Shown here one piece after another: positions 50,326-59,631 of a stretch of DNA of 64,000 nucleotides; positions within the stretch are counted from its first letter, which is position 1; the number at the start of each line of letters is the position of its first letter. The DNA is taken from positions 1 to 64,000 of the forward strand of contig NZ_LYMI01000005.1 of NCBI RefSeq assembly GCF_001660815.1, given 5' to 3'. Source of the DNA: Xanthomonas nasturtii (GTDB lineage: Bacteria > Pseudomonadota > Gammaproteobacteria > Xanthomonadales > Xanthomonadaceae). The notes below the pieces were generated by a model. The model was not told the DNA's origin, did no database searches, and saw only the letters and a list, made by a program, of their open reading frames with translations. A program made the translations under genes and the position numbers.

Positions 50326-52704
50326 CTAACGACTTTCCTTAAGCTCCAACTCAAAGATGTTGTACCGTCCATCTCGGACAGCCCCCTCATCGACAAGGGA
50401 GAGACTTCCACCAAGCATTTCGGCACTCTCCCTGGCGATGTACAGACCCAAACCTTTTCTGCGCGTCTCACTATCGGTGCGTGTCGAAAAGAACGCTTCA
50501 AACACGACGTTCACCCGCGGGCTCGGGATGCCCGGGCCATTATCCCAAAAGCGCAGCCGCGGGGGATTCTCCAGCATCTCGACATGGATCTCCGCTACGA
50601 CATGTGGGTGTTCTTCACGCCAGACATCCAGCCAGTAGATAGAGTTATTGATGAGGTTCTCTAGGATCTGAACGACATTACCCTCCGAGACGAAGGCCAT
50701 GATTGTCTTACCACTGGGAACATGGTTGACCAAGTTAACCTTATGCCTTTTGAACTGGGCCGAGTGCCCATCTAGAACATAGGCCGCAATCTGGGCTATG
50801 TCCTGCAAGCTGCGCCGTTGACGTGCGGGCACCGACAGCGGCTCCAATGCCGCTAGACGCTTTTTTATGACTCCAACCTGCTGCGACAGCGTTTTCAACG
50901 CTGCCAATGTTGAAGCATCAAGCGAACGCGACGGCACGGACTTAAGGGTCTTGAGCGTATCTTCAGTCGCACGTGCCAGTTCGTGAGCTACAACTTCCGT
51001 CATGAGGCCTATGCCCGCCAGTTGGGTGAGTCTCTCCTTTTGGCTTTCCACGGTCTCAATGTGGGCCACGGCACGCGCATGTGCATCCTTGATCTCCAAG
51101 AATGCATCCGTCACCTCTTGGAGCAACGACGCGTCTCCAGTGAACTCGCGCTGGATCGAACGCAAGGATGTCTTTGCCCGATTCTCCAGCGAGTCAACCG
51201 TGCTCACTTCCCTATGAGTGTCATAGTCCATGGCGGCCGCACTCTTCTGTGCGCGTGTTGCTTCAGTCAGGTAGGCCCGCCACCATTTCTCAATAACATT
51301 GTGCAGAATGCGGCCCAGCGCGACTTTCTCGGGTGTTTCGGTAAGACCTTGGCGATTGGTCTGGTCAATCAGCTGGGGATTTAGGAGGCGCCCAATTCGA
51401 ACACGGCCGATGATCTGCTTAGTGTTCAGTTTATAGCCGCCGGAAGATAGTGCTTTTCGGTCAAGCTCAAGCCAGTCATCACCTTCGTCTCCATAAGGCA
51501 ACACGCGGTAGCCATCGCGAAACAGGCAGATACCTGCCCAGGCATTCACCAGCATCCGGACTTCATTCCGATCACCCACGTTAGGCAATGCGCGCAGTCG
51601 CTGCCGATTAAACCAGTACAGATCAAAGCTGAAGTCACCTAGCCGCGACAGAACAACCGGCGGAAGTCCAAGATCCTTGAGTCCTGCCATTGAATAAAGA
51701 TCTGTTCTATCAAATTGCTGGGCCGTCTTGGGTCCTTCATAAAGAGAACTCTCCAACTCAATCGCCAGGCTCGGAACACCCTCAACGTCAACCGAAAACT
51801 TACCGGTGCAGCGCGCATGCGCCTGAGATAGAAGGTCGCCGGAGACCGTCCGCATCTTCTCGATTGCCTGTCCATTGAAGGACAAACGAATCTGGAACCT
51901 GCGGCCATCCCATGAGAACGGGTCTAGCATGCGAGCGATCTGGGTCGCAGCAATCCTCTCCAGCGCAGTGACGGACCAGCTTGAGCGCAAATCAGAGATA
52001 ATTATGTTGGTGAACTGCTCACCTTTGGCCTTAGGCCCGTCAACGGTTGGCTCAATGAGCACCGATGATGCAGGTTTGTCGTAGGCGTCCTCAAATAGCT
52101 GCCAGTCAATTTGCAGCAGGTTGATATGCGTATCTTCGACCGTGGCCGTCTCAATCCTGACTTTTTTTCCGAGCCGCATCACCGAAAGCCGACCAACGCC
52201 CTTCTCACCCAGGTAGGGAGATACAGTCTCGCCGCGCTCTTGCGCAAGCCTAACTTGCTTGGCGCGGCTGGTGGTCCCAATTGACAAATAAATGTCGCGG
52301 AGATCGTCTACCGTCATGCCCTCACCCGTATCACTGACCGTGATGGTGTTGCAGGCTCGGTAGGCCTCTTTTGCAGCCTCTAGTAGGCCCTTGAGGTTGG
52401 CGGACTTATTTATCGTGCTTCGGAAAAGTTTCAGGTTTTCTTCGGGCGCTGTAGGGAGCACCGCGTTGAGAAGAGCACTACGGACACGCTCCATACGCTG
52501 CGCGTCCGAGCCCAATTCGTCCGCAAGTGCGATGGCGTGGCTATAGTCGGATTCGCGAATGACGATGGCGAATGTAATCGAGACGCCAGTCTTGGAGCGA
52601 GCATCGATCGAATTCTTGATCAGCTCATAGAGGGCGACCGCATCCGATGATATGAGCTCTGATCCGAGCTGCAGTATGGTACGTGCGCTGATCTTGAATG
52701 CCAT
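50326..52704 (-). CDS. Double GHKL-ATPase protein (Hsp90-like N-domain and histidine-kinase-like C-domain)
   Basis: 792 residues. An N-terminal Hsp90/MutL-like GHKL domain has NSIDA (31-35), DTGEGM (125-130) and GEKGVGR (166-172). The middle includes LFRDGYRVLPYGDEGDDWLELDR, the pattern of defence-linked ATP-binding proteins. At about residue 574 is a likely H-box (VVAHELARA), followed by a second GHKL domain with NLINNSI (683-688), DNGPGI (721-726) and KGLGLYIA (750-757), as in sensor kinases. So it combines a gyrase-type clamp ATPase with a kinase core. It lies 37 bases after the SspD-like gene and two bases before the receiver gene. Role as sensor of unmodified or foreign DNA is inferred from position. 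Confidence 0.85.
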   Translation of the reverse strand: MAFKISARTILQLGSELISSDAVALYELIKNSIDARSKTGVSITFAIVIRESDYSHAIALADELGSDAQRMERVRSALLNAVLPTAPEENLKLFRSTINKSANLKGLLEAAKEAYRACNTITVSDTGEGMTVDDLRDIYLSIGTTSRAKQVRLAQERGETVSPYLGEKGVGRLSVMRLGKKVRIETATVEDTHINLLQIDWQLFEDAYDKPASSVLIEPTVDGPKAKGEQFTNIIISDLRSSWSVTALERIAATQIARMLDPFSWDGRRFQIRLSFNGQAIEKMRTVSGDLLSQAHARCTGKFSVDVEGVPSLAIELESSLYEGPKTAQQFDRTDLYSMAGLKDLGLPPVVLSRLGDFSFDLYWFNRQRLRALPNVGDRNEVRMLVNAWAGICLFRDGYRVLPYGDEGDDWLELDRKALSSGGYKLNTKQIIGRVRIGRLLNPQLIDQTNRQGLTETPEKVALGRILHNVIEKWWRAYLTEATRAQKSAAAMDYDTHREVSTVDSLENRAKTSLRSIQREFTGDASLLQEVTDAFLEIKDAHARAVAHIETVESQKERLTQLAGIGLMTEVVAHELARATEDTLKTLKSVPSRSLDASTLAALKTLSQQVGVIKKRLAALEPLSVPARQRRSLQDIAQIAAYVLDGHSAQFKRHKVNLVNHVPSGKTIMAFVSEGNVVQILENLINNSIYWLDVWREEHPHVVAEIHVEMLENPPRLRFWDNGPGIPSPRVNVVFEAFFSTRTDSETRRKGLGLYIARESAEMLGGSLSLVDEGAVRDGRYNIFELELKESR

Positions 52705-52741
52705 TATCCCCGTCTCTGGCAGTAGAATCGATACTGACTAA

Positions 52742-53542
52742 TTACACCGTGCACACAACGCAGCCGTCATCTGTAACGGGCTCTCGCTGGGCGCGAAAGA
52801 TATCGGCCAAGGACATATTGTCCTTAGATCCCGTGCGGGCCGAACGCACCAGTGCGTCCGCCTTGATCTGCGCAACCCGGTCGGGCTTACGCAGGTCCTC
52901 AAGCTTTTCGCCGTTGGACCAGGTGAACAGATTGCCGGTCGGCTGGTACTCCTTTTCGTATTCGGCAGCCTCATCAAACAGGTCCGGATAGGTCTCTAGA
53001 AGACGAACCCATTCAATTTTCTGTTGGTAGAAGCAGAAAAAACAACCCGACCGCGTCCGTCCCCAACGGGTATAAGGCGGCATACCTACGCCTGACTGGT
53101 GCAGGATGCGTACGATGTCGGCGTACACTAGCCCGTCCTCGATGAATGGATAGGCTGGTGTGATGTTGGGCTTGGTGCTGATGTAGCCCTGCCGGTCTTC
53201 GTCGGCCCGGATGCCGACGTAGTTCACCACCGGATCGGTGCCGACGTAGACCTCAAACGGCTTGAGCTTGAGCATCTTGGTGCACCAGCGCCGGTGGTTG
53301 GACGGAATCATCCCACCGTACAATTGATACCAATGATCGAAGCCCTTATCGGCATTGAGCTTGGTGACCGGACGCCCCAGGTAGTCACCGATACGATCCA
53401 GATACTCGTAGGTCTCAGGCAGTTCCTTGCCGGTGTCGTTGAAGATGTACTCCATATTCGACACGCGATCACGCATGTACAGCGCCAGTGCGGCACTGTC
53501 CTTGCCACCGGAGAGACTCAGGATGTGGCGGGGCTCACTCAT
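52742..53542 (-). CDS. sspD: PAPS-reductase-like PP-loop enzyme (SspD/DndC-like)
   Basis: 266 residues. The PP-loop SGGKDS (11-16) is at the N-terminus. Cysteine pattern for an Fe-S cluster: Cys87 in RRWCTK, Cys167 and Cys170 in SGCFFCFYQQ; a further pair Cys261/Cys264 near the end. This matches DndC/SspD, which adenylates the DNA phosphate so sulphur can replace an oxygen. It overlaps the SspC-like gene by four bases (ATGA). The set with SspA, B, C-like genes upstream argues for single-strand-type (Ssp) phosphorothioation rather than the Dnd type. Activity is inferred from the family. Confidence 0.87.
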   Translation of the reverse strand: MSEPRHILSLSGGKDSAALALYMRDRVSNMEYIFNDTGKELPETYEYLDRIGDYLGRPVTKLNADKGFDHWYQLYGGMIPSNHRRWCTKMLKLKPFEVYVGTDPVVNYVGIRADEDRQGYISTKPNITPAYPFIEDGLVYADIVRILHQSGVGMPPYTRWGRTRSGCFFCFYQQKIEWVRLLETYPDLFDEAAEYEKEYQPTGNLFTWSNGEKLEDLRKPDRVAQIKADALVRSARTGSKDNMSLADIFRAQREPVTDDGCVVCTV

Positions 53543-56500
53543 GCTGCCTCCTCGGGGGTAACAGAAAGTTCAACGGAGTACTCGAGCAGCAAACGTGCCA
53601 GTGCATAGGCAGGCACGGGAAACCGGGCAAGTGCAGCACGCAGATCGTCCATTTGCTCCGCGGGCATCAAGCCTTGAGCATCCGCAGGCACGGTGACAAA
53701 GCGTTCCCGGCCCTTTTGGTCCACGACATGGACGGCCACCACGGTGTGATCCGGGCCCGAGCGCTTGCCTGTCAACTTAGCCAAAGCTACGACGCGGGTC
53801 AAAAGCGTGTAGACACGGCGCAGCTCGGCACGGAAACGCAGCAGCGTGTCGTCGTGCCAGGTCTCCAGGCTACGACCGCCCAGCAGGCTGGCCAAGGAAT
53901 CGATCCATTGGGCCTCGCTGCGCTGGCCGTCACCGCTACGCTGGATGAAAGCCTTCAATGCGTAATCGACCACTTCGTCCTGGGCCTTGTCGGCCAGGGC
54001 GATAACATGCGAGCGCACCGTCGCCGGATCGCGCACGCCGACTTCCTCGGCCATTACCTTGAGGATGTCCGCGCGCATTACGTTCAAGCGATCGCTACCG
54101 GCCCGCAGCAGGCCTTCCACTCGGCCACGAAGCAGCTGCAGATTGAGCTTGGAGCCAGCATCGATGGGACGCGCCTGCTTTAGCACGCCCAAGGCCAATG
54201 GCAGACCGACGGTCAGTAGCTCTACCGGATCGCTGGACTTGCCCAGCAGCGCCAACGCCGCACGGTGGGTCACATCCAGATCGGTAGTATTGAGGGTGTG
54301 CTCCGGCAAGCTGAGATACCACTCGTACAAGCGACGCGTAAGCTCAGGCACCGTGGCAGTTAAAGCATCACCCGGCACCTGCGCGGAAAGGACATCGCGA
54401 TAGACCTCCAGAGCTGCCAGCGTCGTGGACTGGGCGTGCACCATGTGCAACTCAAACGTCTCCGGACGTTTGACCAGGCGCGCGATATGACTGTCTTCGA
54501 GCTGAGTGATGTATGTCCCGCGCTCGCGCAGGATGACGTTATGGCGTTGCACACACAAGAATGCACCGATCAACAGCAATGCAACGCTTTCCCTCATCCC
54601 GAAGGGGGAAGCAGCAAAATGCCTCAAGACTTCCTTGGCACTGACCAACCCCTTTTCTTCCAGCATGTCGTACAAGGCAGTCCAAGCCAGATGCCAGTCA
54701 CTCCCGCGTACGGGCTGTTGGAAGGTCCACTGGCCATTGCGCACAGTGTGTAGACCGGAATCCTTCAGCACGGACAAGTAGATCGCCTTCTCCGGCGGCG
54801 TCTGCTCGATCCCCAGATTCTCCACATGGGCGTGACTGAACATACGCTCGAGCAGGCGCTGGCGTGCCGCGGCGGCCGCACTCGACACAACATTGCGATT
54901 GATGAGCTCGTTTCGCACTTTGGGCGACTGGGCAAAGCGATGATCGAATATCTGCGACAGCTGCCGATTGAGCTCGCGACCGTCCACCACGTCGAGCGCA
55001 ACACCCGCATGCCACCAACTGGCGTCCCGGCTGCCTTGGGTGGGCGATCGTAGGTCGGCAAGCCTGTGCACCAGCGCAGCGGTCAAGCGATGCACGGATT
55101 GACGCACTTCATTACGTGCGTAGCTGTCTACGCGCAGATCTGTGCATTCGCGCTCGAGTCGATTCCACGCCGACAACTCGTCGGCTAACTCAAGGTCATC
55201 TTCGGTGATCCGCCGCAGGGCAAGCAACCGCCCTTCAGGTGCAGTCACACTCAGTTCCTTCAGCCGCTTGGCCACGGCCTTGTATTCCTGATCGGGGTAG
55301 CACGGCACTACCAGGATCTCGCCATCGCTGCTCAGCGGTGCAGATGCCAGCTTGGAAACGTCATTCAGGTCTTCGACCAACTGCACATGCGCCGTGCGTA
55401 ACGTACCGGTGGTCAAATAGTGCCGGTGGGCAACGACAGGGCGCGGGAACGGCAGCAAATCGATGAGATTGCCCAGGTGCGTGAGCGCAGGCATGGTCTT
55501 CCGCACGCGTGCCAGCTCACTGGCTACGTCGACACTGCTCTGAGGCCACAGGCACAACTCCTGTGTGGCCGGACGCACGTATAGCAGTGACTTCTGCACC
55601 AGCTTGGCGATGGCATCTAGCACGACTTTCGAATCGACCTGATCCGCGACAGCGAAAGCGACCAGTTCGGCGGTGATGGAAATGCCTGACTGCGGCTCCA
55701 GCAGATTGAGCAAGCCCACTGTCTTGAGGCATTGCACTTCAGCCTCTTCATACACCGGCGCTGCGCGGAGAACTTCCTGCAGCAGCGCCCAGCGCTTGAG
55801 CCGGTCTTCGTCGAGCGTGCGAAGCGAGCCCTGTGCCAGCATCCAGTCGCACAGATCATGGACGCGATACCAGCTATCGGCTGCCAGCCGGCGACGACCA
55901 ATGAAGTCTTGCAGCGCAAAAGGTTCTGAGGCGAGCAGGAACGAGAACGTGGAGCGCTCGTTCTGGCCGAAACGCCGGAACAGCGCTACCGCGCTGGCGA
56001 GCGCCATCGGATGAAAGGGATATAGACGCCCAGTTTCAGCGATGCCACCAGGTAGGAGACCGGATTCCAACACTCCCAGCTTGACCGCTTGCGTGTAGAG
56101 CGCACCTGCCTGGGCGACAATGCCGGCGCGCTTGTAAGCACTCGCATCTGATTCCATGGCCTGCGCGACCAGTCGCGTTGTGCTCTCGAACGACTGCGCG
56201 AAGGTAATGTCTTCGAACCGCTCGGCGACCTTGGCCCACTCCAAGCCTGAGCGCTTGTCGCGCCGCCCGGCCGCATAATCCTCAAAGCGCTGATGCAGGA
56301 TGCCGACAATGGCGACCGGAATGTCGCGAACCCGGCCTCCACATTCCTCTGCCAAAGCTTGAAAGAAGGAGGCATCGATATCAGTTTCCGGATCAGCCGC
56401 ATATTCGAGCCAGCGGCCCATCTCGTCGACGACTAACAGCAAGCCTTCAGCTGCGTTGACACCGCCGGCAAGGAAGCTGCGCGTTTCGGTCAACAACGCA

Positions 56501-57024
56501 AGCACCGCAGCCGGTGTCTTCTGTCCTTTTTCGCGAGCCACGATGTATGCCGTGAGTCGGTTGACCAACTGCTTCTGCGTCGGACTGCTACGCCGCTGAT
56601 TCACGAGCTCCAACAGAGCATTCGCCAACGCGATGCTTGCATCGTCGCGCGTGCCGGTGATGACAATTACTTCGTAGCGCGGCAACTTCTTGGCCAGCGC
56701 CAATAGCTCTGGGCCCGCTTCATCAAGCAACCGACCCACCGCCGAACGCTTGTTGATTGGGTGAGTAAACAGGTTGGCCAGGAACAGACCGAACGCAGAT
56801 TTTCCGCCACCGTAGCTGCCTGTAATTCGCCAAGCACGCTGGGACGAGCTGACCATCAGGCCCTGGCACAAGCGGGACATGGCATGACGAATACTATCCG
56901 TCATCAGATATCCGCTCAGCGCGTCGGCATCGTTCAAATCACGCCCAATATTGACGGCACGGACGTAACGACTACGTACCGATAGCGCGTCCTTGATAAA
57001 GGGAGGGGAAGAGAAGGTCTTCAT
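53539..57024 (-). CDS. sspC: Large P-loop ATPase (SspC-like)
   Basis: 1161 residues. Walker A in GSYGGGKSAFG (Gly72-Ser76), Walker B in LLLVVDEMGRW (about 196-203). The rest is a long helical protein without other recognised domains. SspC-type ATPases drive the strand separation or complex assembly that Ssp modification needs. It starts with overlap to the DUF4007 gene (ATGA at 57021-57024) and overlaps the SspD-like gene at its end, so it is a middle member of the operon. The family name is by gene order and P-loop; large defence ATPases of other types (such as BrxC) could look alike. Confidence 0.8.
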   Translation of the reverse strand: MKTFSSPPFIKDALSVRSRYVRAVNIGRDLNDADALSGYLMTDSIRHAMSRLCQGLMVSSSQRAWRITGSYGGGKSAFGLFLANLFTHPINKRSAVGRLLDEAGPELLALAKKLPRYEVIVITGTRDDASIALANALLELVNQRRSSPTQKQLVNRLTAYIVAREKGQKTPAAVLALLTETRSFLAGGVNAAEGLLLVVDEMGRWLEYAADPETDIDASFFQALAEECGGRVRDIPVAIVGILHQRFEDYAAGRRDKRSGLEWAKVAERFEDITFAQSFESTTRLVAQAMESDASAYKRAGIVAQAGALYTQAVKLGVLESGLLPGGIAETGRLYPFHPMALASAVALFRRFGQNERSTFSFLLASEPFALQDFIGRRRLAADSWYRVHDLCDWMLAQGSLRTLDEDRLKRWALLQEVLRAAPVYEEAEVQCLKTVGLLNLLEPQSGISITAELVAFAVADQVDSKVVLDAIAKLVQKSLLYVRPATQELCLWPQSSVDVASELARVRKTMPALTHLGNLIDLLPFPRPVVAHRHYLTTGTLRTAHVQLVEDLNDVSKLASAPLSSDGEILVVPCYPDQEYKAVAKRLKELSVTAPEGRLLALRRITEDDLELADELSAWNRLERECTDLRVDSYARNEVRQSVHRLTAALVHRLADLRSPTQGSRDASWWHAGVALDVVDGRELNRQLSQIFDHRFAQSPKVRNELINRNVVSSAAAAARQRLLERMFSHAHVENLGIEQTPPEKAIYLSVLKDSGLHTVRNGQWTFQQPVRGSDWHLAWTALYDMLEEKGLVSAKEVLRHFAASPFGMRESVALLLIGAFLCVQRHNVILRERGTYITQLEDSHIARLVKRPETFELHMVHAQSTTLAALEVYRDVLSAQVPGDALTATVPELTRRLYEWYLSLPEHTLNTTDLDVTHRAALALLGKSSDPVELLTVGLPLALGVLKQARPIDAGSKLNLQLLRGRVEGLLRAGSDRLNVMRADILKVMAEEVGVRDPATVRSHVIALADKAQDEVVDYALKAFIQRSGDGQRSEAQWIDSLASLLGGRSLETWHDDTLLRFRAELRRVYTLLTRVVALAKLTGKRSGPDHTVVAVHVVDQKGRERFVTVPADAQGLMPAEQMDDLRAALARFPVPAYALARLLLEYSVELSVTPEEAA

Positions 57025-57950
57025 ACGTAGTTGATTGCAGCCTTGGCGCGGTGGACATCGGCGGTCTGAAGGACCACGGCGCGTCGTTCAATACTGTCGG
57101 CCAGCTGCAAAATGCCGCCCGAAACTTTTTCAGCCGCCTGTAGCAGTTGCCACAGGTTGCCTTCGTCCAAGCGCAAAGTCAGCCCAGGACTGGCGAAATC
57201 CGTAAGCAGGGCCCGCACAGCGATGGTCTTGTCGTGAGGCGCGCGTAGTTGCCAGTAGTCCAGTAGGATGCGAAGGAAAGTCACGGGACTAAGATGCCGC
57301 CACGGCCCCCGCGCAAATTCGATGACCTCATCTCGATCACCTGCCGGCGACAGTCTTACCAAGCCCAGCTCTTGAAGTGGACAGCCGAGACTTTCTTCCA
57401 CCGTCTGCCCCGTTGTGACCAGGGGCGTGGCATAACAGCTCAGGAAGATGTCCACATGCTGACGGATGGTCGTCGTTGAGAGCTTCTTCTCCAGATCAGC
57501 GGCGCGGCGCTCCACACGCTGAAACAAAAAGCGGCGCAGGATTTCACGCTCAGGAATTTCGAAGAACGCCACTTCCCAAGCCGCCAGGTTGGCCGTGGCG
57601 GCTAGGCGCCAATGCAGCAGCCAAAGGCTGCCTACATCTTCCAGATAGGGATCTTCACCTTTGCGCGGATCCAGAAGCCAATGCGCAAACGGGGTAGGGG
57701 CCGGCGGCGAGCGGGCGCTATCGTCCATCAGGCCGAATGCCTGGGCCCAGAAACGCACGGATTTGACCATGTTACGGCCGATGCCCAGTTCGACCATGAC
57801 CTCTTCGTCCTGGCGAATTAGCTCTGGACGGTGCGCCAACAAGTCATAAAACTTCGGCAGCCAACCATAACGGCAAGCGAACGACTCGTGACCGGAGAAG
57901 CGCTCCCCCGAGGCTTTCACCGGCAATCCCGGTGCAGCAACTTCAAGCAT
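57021..57950 (-). CDS. sspB: DUF4007 protein (SspB-like)
   Basis: 309 residues. DUF4007 signature at the N-terminus: ERFSGHESFACRYGWLPKFYD, then VELGIGRNMVKSVRFWAQAFG. DUF4007 is the domain of SspB, the nicking subunit that makes the site for sulphur insertion. It overlaps the ATPase gene by four bases. It starts 113 bases after the end of the desulfurase gene. A start at 57950 has MLEVAAPG; no closer ribosome site is obvious, so coupling to the upstream gene is not certain. SspB nicking activity is from family knowledge. Confidence 0.85.
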   Translation of the reverse strand: MLEVAAPGLPVKASGERFSGHESFACRYGWLPKFYDLLAHRPELIRQDEEVMVELGIGRNMVKSVRFWAQAFGLMDDSARSPPAPTPFAHWLLDPRKGEDPYLEDVGSLWLLHWRLAATANLAAWEVAFFEIPEREILRRFLFQRVERRAADLEKKLSTTTIRQHVDIFLSCYATPLVTTGQTVEESLGCPLQELGLVRLSPAGDRDEVIEFARGPWRHLSPVTFLRILLDYWQLRAPHDKTIAVRALLTDFASPGLTLRLDEGNLWQLLQAAEKVSGGILQLADSIERRAVVLQTADVHRAKAAINYV

Positions 57951-58063
57951 CTGATTTAAAAGCCTTTTTGTCGCGGCGTCCTGCCGAAAGAGCTTTGCCG
58001 CCTTAACGTGCAGTATTGATCGCTGACTCCTCGTGAGTCAATGCGGAGACGCCACGAGGAGAG

Positions 58064-59200
58064 CTAGCCACGCAGGCGACCCACAGCCTCTGCTAACTGA
58101 ACCACTGCCCGATCTACCTGCTCCGGGGTAGTCATCCTGCCTAGGCCCATGCGCACAGACTGCGACGCATGCTCTAGCGACAGGCCCAAGGCCGTCAGTA
58201 CCTTTGATGGCTCCGGAGTTCCAGCGGTGCACGCGGAACCGGTAGAAATAGCCAAATGCGGCAGCATCAGCACCAAGCTGTCGGCGTCCACATCGTCGAA
58301 CCGCAGATTGAGGTTACCTATCCAGCGTTGGTCGGCGCTGCCATTCAGATGCACGCCGCCGACCTGATCGACCAGCCGGCTCCACAGACGTGTACGCAAT
58401 TCCGCTAGGCGGGCAGCCTCTGCCGCGCTCTCCTCTTTCATGAGGCGTGCCGCTTCCCCAAACCCGACTACGAGCGGCGTGGGCAGCGTGCCAGCGCGCA
58501 GTCCATCCTGTTGCCCCCCTCCAGTGATCTGTGCGCGCATGCGCGGACGTGCCTCCGGCCCAACGTACAACGCGCCCACGCCCTTGGGACCGTAGATCTT
58601 ATGCGCAGAGATGCTGAGCAGGTCGATGCAGTCGCGTTTCATGTCCAGCGGCACACGACCAAAACCCTGTGCGGCATCGACATGAAAGAGAACATTGTGG
58701 GAGCGACAAAGCTGGCCCAGCTCCGCATAGGGCTGCACGACGCCGATTTCGCTGTTGACCGCCATGACGGAAACGATGCGGGTTGCAGGCCGGATGGCGG
58801 CTTCCACAGCGGCCGCATCAACTAAGCCTTCCCCATCCACCGGCACCAGAGTGCTTGCGTGTCCCTCTTGTCTGAGAGCAGCCAGTGTGCCGAGCACACT
58901 CTGGTGCTCCGTCACTACGCTGATAAGATGGCTCTTCTTGCCAACGGGCAACGTGCCCCGCAGCGCCAGGTTATTTGCCTCCGTTGCACCGGAGGTAATC
59001 ACGATATCGCCAGCTGTCGCCCCGATGACGTCGGCAATCTGGGATAACGCTAAATCGATGGCACGCAGCGCATCAACCCCGAAGCTATGTTCCACGGAAT
59101 GCGGATTGCCGAACTGCTCCGTGAAGTAAGGCAGCATGGCACTTACTACACGCGGATCGACTGGCGTCGTGGACTGGTAGTCCAGAAAGATGCGCGTCAT
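58064..59200 (-). CDS. sspA: Cysteine desulfurase (SspA/DndA-like)
   Basis: 378 residues, class V aminotransferase fold. PLP lysine K201 in SISAHKIYGPKG, active-site Cys324 in ISTGSACTAGTPEPS, and the start RIFLDYQSTTPVDP are those of IscS/NifS/DndA enzymes. It makes the persulfide sulphur donor for DNA phosphorothioation. The ATG at 59200 (MTRIFLDY) is preferred over an in-frame start at 59290. It is the first gene of the six-gene cluster. An iscS-like housekeeping role is possible in principle, but the gene lies on an island beside an sspBCD-like set, so defence is more likely. Confidence 0.88.
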   Translation of the reverse strand: MTRIFLDYQSTTPVDPRVVSAMLPYFTEQFGNPHSVEHSFGVDALRAIDLALSQIADVIGATAGDIVITSGATEANNLALRGTLPVGKKSHLISVVTEHQSVLGTLAALRQEGHASTLVPVDGEGLVDAAAVEAAIRPATRIVSVMAVNSEIGVVQPYAELGQLCRSHNVLFHVDAAQGFGRVPLDMKRDCIDLLSISAHKIYGPKGVGALYVGPEARPRMRAQITGGGQQDGLRAGTLPTPLVVGFGEAARLMKEESAAEAARLAELRTRLWSRLVDQVGGVHLNGSADQRWIGNLNLRFDDVDADSLVLMLPHLAISTGSACTAGTPEPSKVLTALGLSLEHASQSVRMGLGRMTTPEQVDRAVVQLAEAVGRLRG

Positions 59201-59631
59201 CAAACCTGCCTCACCATCGTCCATCGCACATCCCAATCCGCCACCAAATCTCTGCCTAGCGTACATGAAGGCGCACCAACCCCTGAACACCTCCAGCGGT
59301 GCAGATGATGCGGATGGAGGGCGGCAAGCTGGGCCTTGGCGGGAGTGATGGTATCTGGGTAAAAGAAAGAAAGGCCGTCTGTTAGGAAACGGCTGGAAAA
59401 TTTAGTGAGGAGGCAGGGCTCCCGCGCCGCTTTGCCCGCTCAATTGGATTACGCTTGAACTCGACACCGAACGTAGTCGCTCTCGACATAAGCACTCTGT
59501 ATAGCCTTGATCCGGCCCCTTTGCATGTGCCCGCAGTAAAGGGTAGGCCACGAGTACGCTAATCCGGTCTAACGTGCGCTTTAGCTATGTTTGATACCGT
59601 TAAGTCAAGTTGCAAGCTTGCATCAGGATGC
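59201..59631. other. Intergenic region upstream of the ssp-like cluster
   Basis: About 430 bases between the radical SAM gene and the desulfurase gene, both on the minus strand. It must hold the promoter of the six-gene cluster. No convincing -35/-10 pair or operator palindrome was seen by eye. No gene. Confidence 0.5.

Noticed and set aside
53539-57024. BREX-type BrxC ATPase
   Set aside because: The neighbours are DUF4007, PP-loop and desulfurase genes; no methyltransferase, PglZ or Lon-like gene of BREX is present.
48329-59200. A complete SspABCD-SspE system
   Set aside because: No protein with SspE-type features (DUF262-like N-domain with DGQQR motif and HNH/DUF1524 C-domain) was found in or around the cluster.
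58064-59200. Housekeeping IscS
   Set aside because: No iscR, iscU or iscA genes nearby; the gene begins a defence-like cluster on an island.
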